A stretch of DNA of 64,000 bases. Source: Treponema sp. UBA4307. Its GTDB lineage: Bacteria; Spirochaetota; Spirochaetia; Treponematales; Treponemataceae. The notes below the pieces were generated by a model. The model saw only the letters and a program-made list of their open reading frames with translations. It was not told the DNA's origin and searched no databases. This document shows positions 35,508 to 44,494 of the stretch, one piece after another. The position numbers and the translations under genes are program-made. The stretch's first letter is position 1, and the number at the start of each line of letters is the position of its first letter. The DNA is taken from NCBI GenBank assembly GCA_002394685.1, contig DGUP01000055.1, positions 48,830 through 112,829 of the forward strand. The letters run 5' to 3'.

Positions 35508-36209
35508 ATGAAAATGAAAAAAATCGGCTTGTTTTTAGTTGGCGCGTTACTTGCAACTTCTGTCTTTGCTCAGGCAGAAAAACAACCTGCGATTGAGGCG
35601 AAGGAAGAATTGAAGGCTCCAGTTTCAGAAGAAATGGCTTCAATTCAAACTGCATTCCAGCTTGCAGAATACGGCTACAAAAATGGTTCTGCATCATCAT
35701 TACTTTGTGCTGCAGAAATCCTTGCACAAATTCCAAAACAGGAAATGAAAACAAAAGCAACCCAAGATGAATCTGGTGCAAAGGAATCTCAGTCAGAAAA
35801 GAAACAGTACACCGCAGAACAGTTGCTTGCTGACGGTAAAAAACTTGCAGGAAAGGACAAGACATTGCTTGCTTATGCAAAGACAGTTGAAAAATTGGTA
35901 AAGGCAGGAACTCGAGGTGCTTTCGGCGGACCAAAATATGATTTCAGTTATGTTTACGGTAAGAGCAGAACTTCATACTATAATGTCGGATTTGTAGCTG
36001 GAAGATATGCTGAAGTAGATATCTATTCTATGGATGGTGCAGACCTTGACTTGTATATTTACGATTCAAACTGGAATCTCATTGATAAAGACACCTCGTA
36101 TAGTTCAAGCGCATGGTGTAGTTTTGTTCCTAGATGGGATGGAAACTTTCATATTGTTGTTGTAAATAACTCAAGATATTGCTCTTGGTTTGAGTTGTAC
36201 ACTAATTAA
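35508..36209 (+). CDS. Secreted protein with C-terminal PPC-like domain
   Basis: A 233-residue protein: signal peptide (cleavage near residue 22), a helical region with Gln/Lys/Glu-rich stretches (about 25-140), and a C-terminal beta domain. The last has VAGRYAEVDIYSMDGADLDLYIYDSNWNLI and GNFHIVVVNNS, typical of bacterial pre-peptidase (PPC) beta-sandwich domains. AAGGAG precedes the ATG. PPC domains are often attached to secreted enzymes; here the domain stands with a helical partner and lies two genes before a CHAT protease. It might be a substrate or anchor for that protease (inference). Confidence 0.72.
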   Translation: MKMKKIGLFLVGALLATSVFAQAEKQPAIEAKEELKAPVSEEMASIQTAFQLAEYGYKNGSASSLLCAAEILAQIPKQEMKTKATQDESGAKESQSEKKQYTAEQLLADGKKLAGKDKTLLAYAKTVEKLVKAGTRGAFGGPKYDFSYVYGKSRTSYYNVGFVAGRYAEVDIYSMDGADLDLYIYDSNWNLIDKDTSYSSSAWCSFVPRWDGNFHIVVVNNSRYCSWFELYTN

Positions 36210-36222
36210 AACTTCATATTTT

Positions 36223-36258
36223 CAGCCTTGTGGTTCATATAACTGCAAGGCTGATTTC
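36223..36258 (+). terminator. Terminator-like hairpin in the secreted gene cluster
   Basis: CAGCCTTG (36223-36230) pairs with CAAGGCTG (36246-36253), followed by ATTTCTT. The tail is short in T, so termination may be weak and the next gene may be partly read through. Confidence 0.5.
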
Positions 36259-36272
36259 TTATAGAGGCTGTT

Positions 36273-36974
36273 ATGAACAAGAAAAAGCGAAATGCAAAAC
36301 ATGTGACAAAAAAAGAAGAATATCTCAATCTTTTTCCAAATGATAAACCTTCTGAAACGGAGCGGATGCGTTCTCGCGCATTAAAGGAAGCCCTTGATAT
36401 TAGAAAATTTGAAATTGAATTGTATTGGAAACGGACAGGATTCTTTTGGGCATTCATTACCATTATTTACACAGCATTGTTTGCAGTCCTATGTAAATAT
36501 GTAGATTGTTCTGTTAAGTATTCATTTTTTGTTCCTGTGATTTCTGCGCTGTCGGGATTGGGATTTTTCTTTTCTGTTGCGTGGCACATGGTGAACAAAG
36601 GCTCAAAGTTTTGGCAGAATAATTGGGAAAATCATGTTTCTTTGCTTGAAAAAAGTGAAATTGGACCATTGTATGATGTGTTTTTGAACCCTAAAACTAC
36701 TGGAAGCCGCTGGAAACCGACAGAAGAATTTGATTTTTCTGTAACAAAAATAAATATGTGGGCAAGCACGTTGATATTAATTCTTTCTCTTTGCGTATGT
36801 GGAGGTATCATTTATTACTTGATAAAAAATTCTGCAAACATATTTTTATCTTTAGCACCTGTAATTCTCATAGTTATATTCATAACTCTGATTTTCTTAT
36901 TTCAGCAAGGAAATAAAAACATAGAAATTATCAACAACCAAAATGACGAACTTAATATGATTCAAGTTCATTAA
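36273..36974 (+). CDS. RipA-like membrane protein
   Basis: A 233-residue protein with two membrane hairpins: helices at about 50-70 and 82-102 and at about 165-185 and 190-212. Between them lie the conserved segments FSVAWHMVNKGSKFWQNNWE and SLLEKSEIGPLYD. From memory this matches the family called RipA-like octameric membrane protein, found in many bacteria and first noted in Francisella. The N-terminus is charged and cytoplasmic. It lies 15 bases before the TPR-CHAT gene, suggesting coupled expression. Function unknown; RipA affects stress and intracellular growth in Francisella. Confidence 0.7.
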   Translation: MNKKKRNAKHVTKKEEYLNLFPNDKPSETERMRSRALKEALDIRKFEIELYWKRTGFFWAFITIIYTALFAVLCKYVDCSVKYSFFVPVISALSGLGFFFSVAWHMVNKGSKFWQNNWENHVSLLEKSEIGPLYDVFLNPKTTGSRWKPTEEFDFSVTKINMWASTLILILSLCVCGGIIYYLIKNSANIFLSLAPVILIVIFITLIFLFQQGNKNIEIINNQNDELNMIQVH

Positions 36975-36989
36975 AATTTGGAGAAAACC

Positions 36990-39900
36990 ATGAAATCTAG
37001 GAAATCTATTTTTATATCTGCATTTTTCCTTTTTATCGCTCATACCTTCGTATTTTCTCAAAATTCAAAATCAACTTTTCAAATAGCAAACGATTATTTT
37101 GACAACGGTGATTATATAAATGCTGTTACTTACTATGAAAAGAATTTGCCGGATGATAAATCAATTTATGGTATAAATCATATTTACATAGGTAATGATT
37201 ATTACTTAATTGGAGTATGTTACGCAAAAATCGGAGAATACAATAAAGCAATTTATAACTTGAAAAAGGCTTTGGAAGTTTTTGAATCGTCAAAAATACA
37301 GTCAAACAAATCAATAACAGAAACAAAAGACAATGCAGCAAAGTTTGCCTCAGATACCGCCCTAGAAATAGGCAATGTTTACGAGGCTATTGGCGAATTT
37401 AAAAATGCTCTAACATATTTTAAAAAGGAACTTTCAATAAATTTAAAAATTTATGGCGACATGCATATAAAAACATCTAATGCATACAGAAATGTCGGCT
37501 ACATGGATTTTCAATGTGGCAATTTTAATGAATCAATCCAAAAATTTACAAAAGCTGCAGAAATAAGACAATTTGCGTTAGGTGAGAATTCTTTGGAATT
37601 TGCAGAAAGCTTAATAGATTTAGCTGAGGCTTATACTGCTACAAAAAATTATACAAATGCCTTTGAGAATTTACAAAAAGCTGAAGAGATTTATAATTCG
37701 TTATTACAGGCAAATAATATAAATTTTGCATATTTATACCAAAGTTTTGCAGACTATTTCAAGCAAACCACAAATATAAATCAGTCGCTGAATTATGGAT
37801 ACAAGGCCATTGCAATTTTTGATGAGAACTATGGAGAGAATAATCCAGCATCCATTGCAGTTTATTTAGCGGAAATAGAAAAATGCTATGCCTTACAGGG
37901 GGATGATTCTCGTGCCCTTGCAATTCTTCTGAAAGTCAAAGACTATTATGAAAAGAATTCGCATCAAAATTTAGCAAATGTTCTGTCAAGTATAAGTGAA
38001 GTCTACAGTAATAAAGGTGATTATGAAAATGCCATTTTTTACTGCCAAAAGTCTATGGAAACAAGTAAGAAGTATTGGGGCGAAAAAACACCTGGAATGG
38101 CAGATTTGTATCATTCGATGGGGCTGATTTACGGCTTAAAAAAAGAATATGAAATAGCTTTATCGTTTTATAAAAAATCATTGGATTTATATATTGAATT
38201 GCAAATGGAAGACACAGAAGAAATATTATCCGTATGTGGTAGTATTGCAACCGCGTATTTCTGTCTTGATGATTATGAAAAGGCTGAATACTTTCAAACC
38301 GAAGTTTGTAAACGGGCTCATGCGCTAGGTTATACAGGAACAGAAGCGACCGCTTATTATTCGCTTGGAGCTCTATATAACAATCCTAATTTTCAGAATA
38401 TAAAAAAATCTGCTGAATGTTTTAGAAAAAGTTTTGAATTGCGGAGGAACACGGTATTTTACGATAGCACAATAAATAGCGCGATGAGAGCTTTTTATAT
38501 AACCGCCGGGCTGAAATCTTTTTCAAATGAAACAGATTTTTTCCAAGAAATGATTTCTCTTGCAACAGACACAACGGAACGCGCTCGTCTTGATATGGCA
38601 TCAAAAAAATCTGATATTCTAAAAGAAATTCTTCCTATTTATTATTACGCTGTTGACTTTGAGGCAAAGAACAACAATCCAACAAAGGCTTTTGAATATT
38701 CAGAAATGCTCCGTAGCCGTGGATTTCTTGACCAGATTGGACTTGAGCGAGCTTTATCCCTTGATGGCGTAACAAATTCTGAACGCGAACAGATAAAGGA
38801 ACTTACAGCGCAAATATCTATTGCAAGAAAAGAAATAGAAGCGCAAAGCAATTTGAGTATAAATGAACGTGATTCTGAAAGAATGTCACAGGCAGAAAAA
38901 ACTATTTCTGCGGCTGAAAATGAGCTTTCAAAACTCGATGACAAAATCGCAAAGCGACTTCCATCCTATGCCCTGCTCCGCAATCCGCAGACGGCAAAGG
39001 TGAAGGACGCTCAGAAGTGGTGCGGTAAAAATCGCGCGATTCTTGAATATGTGATGTGGAATTCAGAAATTCTTGATGACTGCGAAATTTTAAAAGAACA
39101 AAATACACGAAAATGTGCCGATGAAATAAAATTCTCGTCCTACTGTCTTGTAGTTACGAACAAAAAAATCACAGCGGTTCCTCTGGATTCATCTTATGAT
39201 TACAATTCTGCAATCAGTTCTTTGCGGAAAGCGATAACGCACCGCCCTATAAAGTCCGAAGTAACTTTTGAAATGCAGAGAAATGAACTATATGAAAAAC
39301 TTATTCAACCTGTTTTGCCATATATTAAAGGCGTAAAGGATGTGCTTATTGTTCCAGACGGAAATTTATCGTTTTTGCCGTTTGACATATTGCGAGAAGA
39401 TTCTGATTCAGCTGACTTCGGTAAGAAATACTCAATAGGAGTATCTCCTTCCGTTTCTGTAAGTATGATTGCTGATAAAGTAAAATCCAGTTCAACTGAT
39501 GCCTTGCTGTTCGGTGGTGCATGGTACGACAAATCCCTTTCCGAGGAAGAACACAATCAGACATTGAGGGGAAAAGGAAATCGCGGAAAAGACAGAGGTT
39601 TTACAGCTGTTGAAAGACAAACAAATCTGTCTGTGGAAGATTTGCAGAATATTCTAAAAAATGAAGGCTCCAAACAATATTTTGAGCAGAAAAAACTGAA
39701 CTGGCATGATTTACCTGGAACAATTGTTGAGCTTGAAACACTGCAAAAAGCAATATTTCCCAAGGCACAGGTAGAATCCCAAAAAATGGCGAGCGAGACA
39801 ACATTAAAAAAAATGTCAAAAGATGGCTTGCTTTCAAAATATGCAACTGTGCATTTTGCCTGTCACGGATATTTTGATCCGGATTTAAGCGAAATGTCCA

Positions 39901-40283
39901 GTGTCCTTTTTTCAGAAGTTTCGGGAAAACTTACTGAATCCGACGATGACGGTTATCTGACAATCGGAGAAGCTGCAACCTTAAATCTGAGTGCACAGAT
40001 GGTCTGCCTCTCTGCCTGTCAGACAGGACTAGGAGAAATCAAAAAGGGTGAAGGTATGGTCGGACTGTCTCGTGCTTTTATGGTTGCTGGTTCTAGAAAT
40101 GTCGGTGTAACCCTCTGGAGCGTTGATGATGAAGCGACGGCTGAATTCATGTCACGAATGTATAAGAAAGTTAAAGGCGGAATGTCATATTCAGAAGCAT
40201 ATCGCAAAGTGAAAAATGAATTCCGCAATAGTGATGAGTATAGCCATCCATACTATTGGGCGGCGTTTGTAGTGTATGAATAA
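36990..40283 (+). CDS. Exported TPR-CHAT protease
   Basis: 1,097 residues from the ATG at 36990, with TGGAG 7 bases upstream; an in-frame TTG at 36978 is less likely. A signal peptide (MKSRKSIFISAFFLFIAHTF) is followed by some ten or more TPR repeats to about residue 510 and a helical linker. The C-terminal CHAT domain (about 720-1097) belongs to the caspase-like clan. The catalytic pair is visible: VHFACHGYFD with His959 and LSACQTGLG with Cys1010, and the ending SHPYYWAAFVVYE is typical. Most characterised TPR-CHAT proteases (for example the Craspase subunit) are cytosolic; this one appears to be exported. It probably senses a partner through the TPRs and cleaves a target, possibly encoded nearby. 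Confidence 0.88.
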   Translation: MKSRKSIFISAFFLFIAHTFVFSQNSKSTFQIANDYFDNGDYINAVTYYEKNLPDDKSIYGINHIYIGNDYYLIGVCYAKIGEYNKAIYNLKKALEVFESSKIQSNKSITETKDNAAKFASDTALEIGNVYEAIGEFKNALTYFKKELSINLKIYGDMHIKTSNAYRNVGYMDFQCGNFNESIQKFTKAAEIRQFALGENSLEFAESLIDLAEAYTATKNYTNAFENLQKAEEIYNSLLQANNINFAYLYQSFADYFKQTTNINQSLNYGYKAIAIFDENYGENNPASIAVYLAEIEKCYALQGDDSRALAILLKVKDYYEKNSHQNLANVLSSISEVYSNKGDYENAIFYCQKSMETSKKYWGEKTPGMADLYHSMGLIYGLKKEYEIALSFYKKSLDLYIELQMEDTEEILSVCGSIATAYFCLDDYEKAEYFQTEVCKRAHALGYTGTEATAYYSLGALYNNPNFQNIKKSAECFRKSFELRRNTVFYDSTINSAMRAFYITAGLKSFSNETDFFQEMISLATDTTERARLDMASKKSDILKEILPIYYYAVDFEAKNNNPTKAFEYSEMLRSRGFLDQIGLERALSLDGVTNSEREQIKELTAQISIARKEIEAQSNLSINERDSERMSQAEKTISAAENELSKLDDKIAKRLPSYALLRNPQTAKVKDAQKWCGKNRAILEYVMWNSEILDDCEILKEQNTRKCADEIKFSSYCLVVTNKKITAVPLDSSYDYNSAISSLRKAITHRPIKSEVTFEMQRNELYEKLIQPVLPYIKGVKDVLIVPDGNLSFLPFDILREDSDSADFGKKYSIGVSPSVSVSMIADKVKSSSTDALLFGGAWYDKSLSEEEHNQTLRGKGNRGKDRGFTAVERQTNLSVEDLQNILKNEGSKQYFEQKKLNWHDLPGTIVELETLQKAIFPKAQVESQKMASETTLKKMSKDGLLSKYATVHFACHGYFDPDLSEMSSVLFSEVSGKLTESDDDGYLTIGEAATLNLSAQMVCLSACQTGLGEIKKGEGMVGLSRAFMVAGSRNVGVTLWSVDDEATAEFMSRMYKKVKGGMSYSEAYRKVKNEFRNSDEYSHPYYWAAFVVYE

Positions 40284-40300
40284 TTTTTGGAGGTATCATA

Positions 40301-40834
40301 ATGAAAATGAAAAACGCAAAAATTCTTATAGTAGTACTATTTGCACTTTTATCTTCTGCGGCTCTTTCTGCACAAGATTTTGCAACAAAAACATTATATC
40401 GTACAGGAGTATATGGTCAGTCTTTTGAACTAATAGAACTCAGCGATGACGAAGGCTGCATTTTATGCCTTTTTATGACAGACAACAAAAATACCAATAA
40501 AGCAGGCGTAACATTTTATGATTCTGAATTGCCAACCGCTTACTATATTTTTTCAAAATACATCACAAATTCGAAAGAGTATTCAAAAACGGTCGATGCC
40601 TGCAAAGAGTTTTTTGATGTCAGCATGAATTTGATTTATCTTGCAGATATGAAAGACATTTGTGATATAGCTCCTTGCTGTGAATTGGAAAACTACAGTG
40701 TGAAGCAATTTGAAAATGGGGAAAAATATATTCATATTGAATATGACTGCGAGGATTTAGAACTGTTGTTTAAAATCGCTTCAGTGTATAATGCAAAAGG
40801 TAGGTCTTATGTCCTTGAAAAATATGCGGAATAA
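40301..40834 (+). CDS. Secreted hypothetical protein downstream of the CHAT protease
   Basis: A 177-residue protein with a signal peptide (cleavage near residue 24, LSAQD). The mature part contains SFELIELSDDEGCILCLFMTDN and several acidic, cysteine-containing stretches (CDIAPCCELENY, IEYDCEDLELLFK). I do not recognise the family. TTGGAGG precedes the ATG and the gene starts 17 bases after the CHAT gene, so it is part of the same transcript and could be the protease's inhibitor, partner or substrate (inference). Confidence 0.72.
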   Translation: MKMKNAKILIVVLFALLSSAALSAQDFATKTLYRTGVYGQSFELIELSDDEGCILCLFMTDNKNTNKAGVTFYDSELPTAYYIFSKYITNSKEYSKTVDACKEFFDVSMNLIYLADMKDICDIAPCCELENYSVKQFENGEKYIHIEYDCEDLELLFKIASVYNAKGRSYVLEKYAE

Positions 40835-40890
40835 AAATCTTCAATCGATTTTATTCAACTTCGGAATATAAAGCACCGCCATTTGTTTTA

Positions 40891-41361
40891 TCACTCTATC
40901 AGCAGACCTTCCTCTTCTACTATATCTGGTGTAACAGGCTCTTCTGGACTCTGCCATGCCCATTCATCATAGGCATAGCCGTATCCAGCACTGGACATTA
41001 TCTCTCCCCAGTATCTTGATGAACAGGACCATTTTAAAACACCGAGGTCATTCACCTTAAAAAGGGGGCATCCATATTTTCCTTCCTGATGATAGCTGCC
41101 ATCAAATTTCATTCCCTTTACAAAAAGTTGGTTCGCAATCAAAAGGCTTACCAGAAGATTTGTTCGCCTTAATATTTTGATGTATTCTTCTTTCCCTTGT
41201 TTAGGAACAAAAATCGGAATTATCTCATCTTTCTTTTCAATCTGATTATCATGAATTTCGTCAGCAAGTTCCCTGTAATTTGTGTTTTTTGAATTCGTCC
41301 ACCTGGCAAATTCCATTCTGAGACCATTTTCTTCCAGTATGTCTTCGTTTAAGATTCTCAT
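40891..41361 (-). CDS. Hypothetical protein behind a VapBC-like pair
   Basis: A 156-residue cytosolic protein without signal or membrane segment. It contains MEFARWTNSKNTNYRELADEIH and later SCSSRYWGEIMSSAGYGYAYDEWAW. No family recognised. It starts 12 bases after the PIN-domain gene and shares its strand, so it is probably the third gene of that transcript. The ribosome site is weak. Function not known. Confidence 0.6.
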   Translation of the reverse strand: MRILNEDILEENGLRMEFARWTNSKNTNYRELADEIHDNQIEKKDEIIPIFVPKQGKEEYIKILRRTNLLVSLLIANQLFVKGMKFDGSYHQEGKYGCPLFKVNDLGVLKWSCSSRYWGEIMSSAGYGYAYDEWAWQSPEEPVTPDIVEEEGLLIE

Positions 41362-41373
41362 TTTTTATGTGTC

Positions 41374-41754
41374 TTATTCAACCTTAAACAAATCCATTTT
41401 CAAATTTGGAAGGCACTTATAATGTTTGCCGTTTGCAGTACAAAGAGTTTCATCATTTTCAATGGCAGTGGCGGCAATAAGTGCATCAGCTAGTTCCATG
41501 GAATCACTAAGGGCATAACTTTCTACATATTCCATTGCACGATGTGTGATTTCTTCGTTCATGGGGATTATTTTCGTTTCTGATTTTTCCAAAAATTTCT
41601 TTATACCCAAAAGTTCCTGCTTATTTAATGCACCTTGAAGCAATTCCATATAAGAAACAGCAGAAATTGAAAAGGGTATGTTCACGCGTACTATCTTTTT
41701 GGCATTTTCATTTCCTCTGAAGAACCAGATAAGAACATCGCTATCGAATATCAA
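41374..41754 (-). CDS. PIN-domain ribonuclease toxin (VapC-like)
   Basis: A 126-residue PIN-domain protein. The acidic residues of the active site are visible: Asp4/Asp6 in FDSDVLIW, the Glu in YMELLQG, the Asp in LADALIAATA, and a C-terminal TANGKHY segment typical of VapC. It should cleave RNA, usually tRNA or rRNA. It starts with TTG (41754), preceded by GGGG, and overlaps the antitoxin gene by 14 bases. This is the expected toxin-antitoxin layout. Confidence 0.82.
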   Translation of the reverse strand: MIFDSDVLIWFFRGNENAKKIVRVNIPFSISAVSYMELLQGALNKQELLGIKKFLEKSETKIIPMNEEITHRAMEYVESYALSDSMELADALIAATAIENDETLCTANGKHYKCLPNLKMDLFKVE

Positions 41755-42025
41755 ACTGACGCCCCTTTCTCATATTGCGGACATAATCATCAACAGAAAT
41801 TGAATTGTCATGATTTTTCCAAAGGCCAAAAGCTTCGTTAACAGCAGAATCATAAGAACTTTGAATATCTTTTAACGCCTGAAGTTTTTCTTCCTTTGTT
41901 GAAGAGTTTTCTTTTTTTTGTACAAAATCATCTAAAAATGTGATTATAACTTTCTGAGGTTTTTTGGAAACACTTTCTTCGATCAGACAAACATTGCCGT
42001 CATAATAACCGTTTACTGCAAGCAT
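41741..42025 (-). CDS. Antitoxin of the VapBC-like pair
   Basis: A 94-residue protein with a short N-terminal beta-strand region (MLAVNGYYDGNVCLIEE, KKPQKVIITFLDDF) and a C-terminal charged helix ending SVDDYVRNMRKGRQFDIR. That build, and its position immediately upstream of and overlapping a PIN toxin gene, mark it as the antitoxin. GGAGG precedes the ATG and a promoter is at 42056-42085. The DNA-binding type (AbrB-like or Phd-like) is not certain. Confidence 0.78.
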   Translation of the reverse strand: MLAVNGYYDGNVCLIEESVSKKPQKVIITFLDDFVQKKENSSTKEEKLQALKDIQSSYDSAVNEAFGLWKNHDNSISVDDYVRNMRKGRQFDIR

Positions 42026-42055
42026 ATTTCTACCTCCGTTTATGAAGATATAATT

Positions 42056-42085
42056 ATTATACCATGAAATCAGTTTTTTTGTGAA
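42056..42085 (-). promoter_or_regulatory. Promoter of the VapBC-like operon
   Basis: Minus strand TTCACA (42085-42080) and TATAAT (42061-42056), 18 bp apart, about 31 bp before the antitoxin start. The surrounding AT-rich sequence could hold an autoregulatory site but none is clear. Confidence 0.55.
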
Positions 42086-42204
42086 TTATTTGAAAGATTT
42101 GTAAAAGGTTAAAAGAACTTTAAAGGGCGTGTGGGCGGGAAAATAAAAAGGCTTAATTAAGCAGTGAAATTATTTGTGTTTGTAGAAAATGGTTTAGGAA
42201 AAAA

Positions 42205-42337
42205 TGCGTTAGCGCTAGGAGGGGCGACCGCTAAGGTCGGGTCTTTCAGACTTCCGCTTCGCTCCATTCTTCCCTTCGTCCGTTTCACTTCCTCAGTCCA
42301 GAACGCTCTAAAGAGCGGTCTTACAGCCCCTAACGCA
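42205..42337. repeat. GC-rich structured element bounded by inverted repeats
   Basis: TGCGTTAG (42205-42212) and CTAACGCA (42330-42337) are perfect inverted ends. Inside them GGGGC (42221-42225) pairs with GCCCC (42326-42330), and smaller hairpins include GACC-GCTAA-GGTC and CGCTCT-AA-AGAGCG. The base composition is much richer in G+C than its neighbours and all frames look non-coding. It may be a dispersed intergenic repeat, a REP/MITE-like element or a structured RNA. Copies elsewhere in the genome would decide. Confidence 0.55.
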
Positions 42338-42435
42338 GAAAGGCTTATTCCCCGTAAAATTATAATCAATAAGATTTTATTATAATTTTGACAAATATTA
42401 CAAAAATCTGCCTGAAATTTCACAAAAAAAATCAT

Positions 42436-42639
42436 AAAAAAACAAAAAAAATTAAAGATTTTTTGTAACCTTCAGTTTCCCCCTTTGTTATACAGGTATA
42501 TTGCAAGAGCAATTAACGCAGTTTTTAGATACGCCTGCACAACTAACGTATCAGTTTCTGCATCCTCCTCTCCTTTGGCCTCTGCTCTTACGTTGTATGG
42601 GCGGAGGTTTTATTTGCACAACAGTGCTTTTTACTCCAC
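42436..42639. other. Unassigned spacer between the GC-rich element and the leuA terminator
   Basis: Contains a minus-strand open frame ending at 42477 that would encode ...TDTLVVQAYLKTALIALA..., a possible short hydrophobic helix, but its only starts are GTG or TTG codons without a ribosome site in frame. A strong AGGAGAGGAGG on the same strand leads into a six-codon frame only. Nothing here can be called a gene with confidence. Confidence 0.3.
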
Positions 42640-42682
42640 AAAAAGGGCTGTCCGGACCAGTGTTACTGATCAGGGCAGCCCT
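42640..42682 (-). terminator. leuA terminator
   Basis: Minus strand: AGGGCTG...CAGCCCT with an inner GATCAGT-AAC-ACTGGTC stem (42644-42682), followed by TTTTT. A long two-part hairpin about 30 bp beyond the leuA stop. Confidence 0.75.
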
Positions 42683-42710
42683 GCTTTTTTACAAAGATTA
42701 TTTCGTAAAA

Positions 42711-44396
42711 TTAAGCCTGTGGAATCTGATTCAGGGCAGAAACTACGGCGTTAATACCAGCCCGACCGATACTTGTAGATTTTCCTGCACCCCAGTACTG
42801 ATTGCCGTCTTCACAGGTAATCTGAATGTAGGCAATGGCAGAGGTATCCCGTCCAGTACCAATTGAATGTTCATGGAAAGAAGTTACATTAAAGCGTGGA
42901 GCAGGTGTACTTGTAAGGGCATTAACAAAGGCATCGATTGGACCATTTCCCTTTTCACCAATAGACAGCTTTTCTCCCTTCCATTCTACCACAGCACGAA
43001 CGGCAGAAGACTGGGCTTCCTGAGCACCTTCAATATTTGTTTCATTAAGATCCAGAACATTGAGGTTTGAACGATTTTCAATCCAGTTCTTTACAAAGAT
43101 ATCATAAATTTCTTTGGCCTGAAGTTCCCTCTGCTGACGATCAGCTTCATTTTTAACCACCAGCCCCAGAGCAGGATGCATAGCCTTTGGAAGAGAGATA
43201 CCATAATCCTGTTCCAGAATAAAGGCAGCTCCCCCCTTTCCAGACTGAGAGTTGATTCTGATAATTCCCTCATACTGACGGCCAATATCATGTGGGTCAA
43301 TATAAAGATATGGAACATCCCAGAGAGCATTTTTATCCATTGCAGTTCTTGCAGCCATCCCCTTTCTGATTGCATCCTGGTGACTTCCGGAGAAAGCAGT
43401 GAAAACCAATTCTCCTGCATAAGGAACGCGGGGACCAACTTCCATTCCGGTAAACTTTTCATATTCAGCCCTTATCTCTTCAATGTTGCGGAAGTCAAGT
43501 TCAGGATCCACCCCTTCTGCAAACATATTCAGGGCAACATTAACAATATCAAGGTTACCGGTTCTTTCACCATTTCCAAAGAGACAGCCTTCAACACGGT
43601 CAGCTCCTGCCAAAAGTCCAAGTTCTGCAGAAGCAACGCCAGTACCACGGTCATTGTGGCAGTGAGTTGAAATAATTACATTCTCACGATCAGAGATGTG
43701 CTGGGCAAAGTATTCGATTGAATCAGCATAAACATTCGGGGTGTAGCATTCCACCGTTGTAGGCAGATTCATAATGATTTTGTTTTCAGGAGAAGCTCCC
43801 CATTCAGCCTTAACAGCCTCACAAATTTCAATAGCATAATCTATTTCTGTCATTGAATAGCTTTCAGGAGAATATTCCAGGCGGATTCTCTTTAAGTCTT
43901 CAGCAGACATGCAGCTCTTGATGCAGCGGACACCGTCAATGGCAATCTGCTTGATTTCTTCCTTTGATTTGTTAAAAGTGTATTTACGCTGGGCAGGAGA
44001 AGTAGAATTGTAAATATGGAATATAACGTGAGGGGCACCCTTTATTGCTTCCATTGTTTTCTTAACCAGAGCTTCACGAGCCTGACAGAGGACCTGAATT
44101 GTTACATCTTCAGGAATGTGATTTTCTGTTATAAGGCGACGGATATATTCATATTCAGTATCGCTGGCTGCAGGAAAACCTACTTCAATTTCCTTAAAAC
44201 CAATCTTAACCAGCAGGTCAAAAAAGGCAAGTTTGACCTCTACGCCCATTGGATTAATCAGGGCCTGGTTACCATCACGAAGATCAACTGAACACCAGAC
44301 AGGAGCCCTGGTAATTCTCCTTGAAGGCCAGGTTCTCTTTTCCAGAGGAATTGAAGGAATTGGTGCATACTTTCCATTTGGATTCATTACTGACAT
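42711..44396 (-). CDS. leuA: 2-isopropylmalate synthase
   Basis: About 561 residues, the long LeuA2-type form. The TIM-barrel catalytic motifs are SVDLRDGNQALINPM and STHCHNDRGTG; the C-terminal domain with VRAVVEWKGEKLSIGEKGNGPIDAF is the LeuA regulatory domain. It condenses acetyl-CoA with 2-ketoisovalerate, the committed step of leucine synthesis. AAAGGAG is 8-9 bases before the ATG at 44396; the in-frame GTG or ATG codons further up are not needed. It stands alone, without leuBCD beside it, behind a leucine-rich leader peptide and attenuator (44495-44713), so transcription should fall when leucyl-tRNA is plentiful. Its own terminator follows. Confidence 0.95.
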   Translation of the reverse strand: MSVMNPNGKYAPIPSIPLEKRTWPSRRITRAPVWCSVDLRDGNQALINPMGVEVKLAFFDLLVKIGFKEIEVGFPAASDTEYEYIRRLITENHIPEDVTIQVLCQAREALVKKTMEAIKGAPHVIFHIYNSTSPAQRKYTFNKSKEEIKQIAIDGVRCIKSCMSAEDLKRIRLEYSPESYSMTEIDYAIEICEAVKAEWGASPENKIIMNLPTTVECYTPNVYADSIEYFAQHISDRENVIISTHCHNDRGTGVASAELGLLAGADRVEGCLFGNGERTGNLDIVNVALNMFAEGVDPELDFRNIEEIRAEYEKFTGMEVGPRVPYAGELVFTAFSGSHQDAIRKGMAARTAMDKNALWDVPYLYIDPHDIGRQYEGIIRINSQSGKGGAAFILEQDYGISLPKAMHPALGLVVKNEADRQQRELQAKEIYDIFVKNWIENRSNLNVLDLNETNIEGAQEAQSSAVRAVVEWKGEKLSIGEKGNGPIDAFVNALTSTPAPRFNVTSFHEHSIGTGRDTSAIAYIQITCEDGNQYWGAGKSTSIGRAGINAVVSALNQIPQA

Positions 44397-44494
44397 TTTT
44401 TTTTCTCCTTTGACCATGCAGACACTTTTCTATGCGGGAACTTTTCAGTTAACTGACAGCAAACTGTCTGCAAACACTTTTTTGTATCTGCAAA

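Noticed and set aside
42501..42866. 121-codon plus-strand frame at the leuA end
   Set aside because: It runs through the leuA terminator hairpin and into leuA antisense; no ribosome site.
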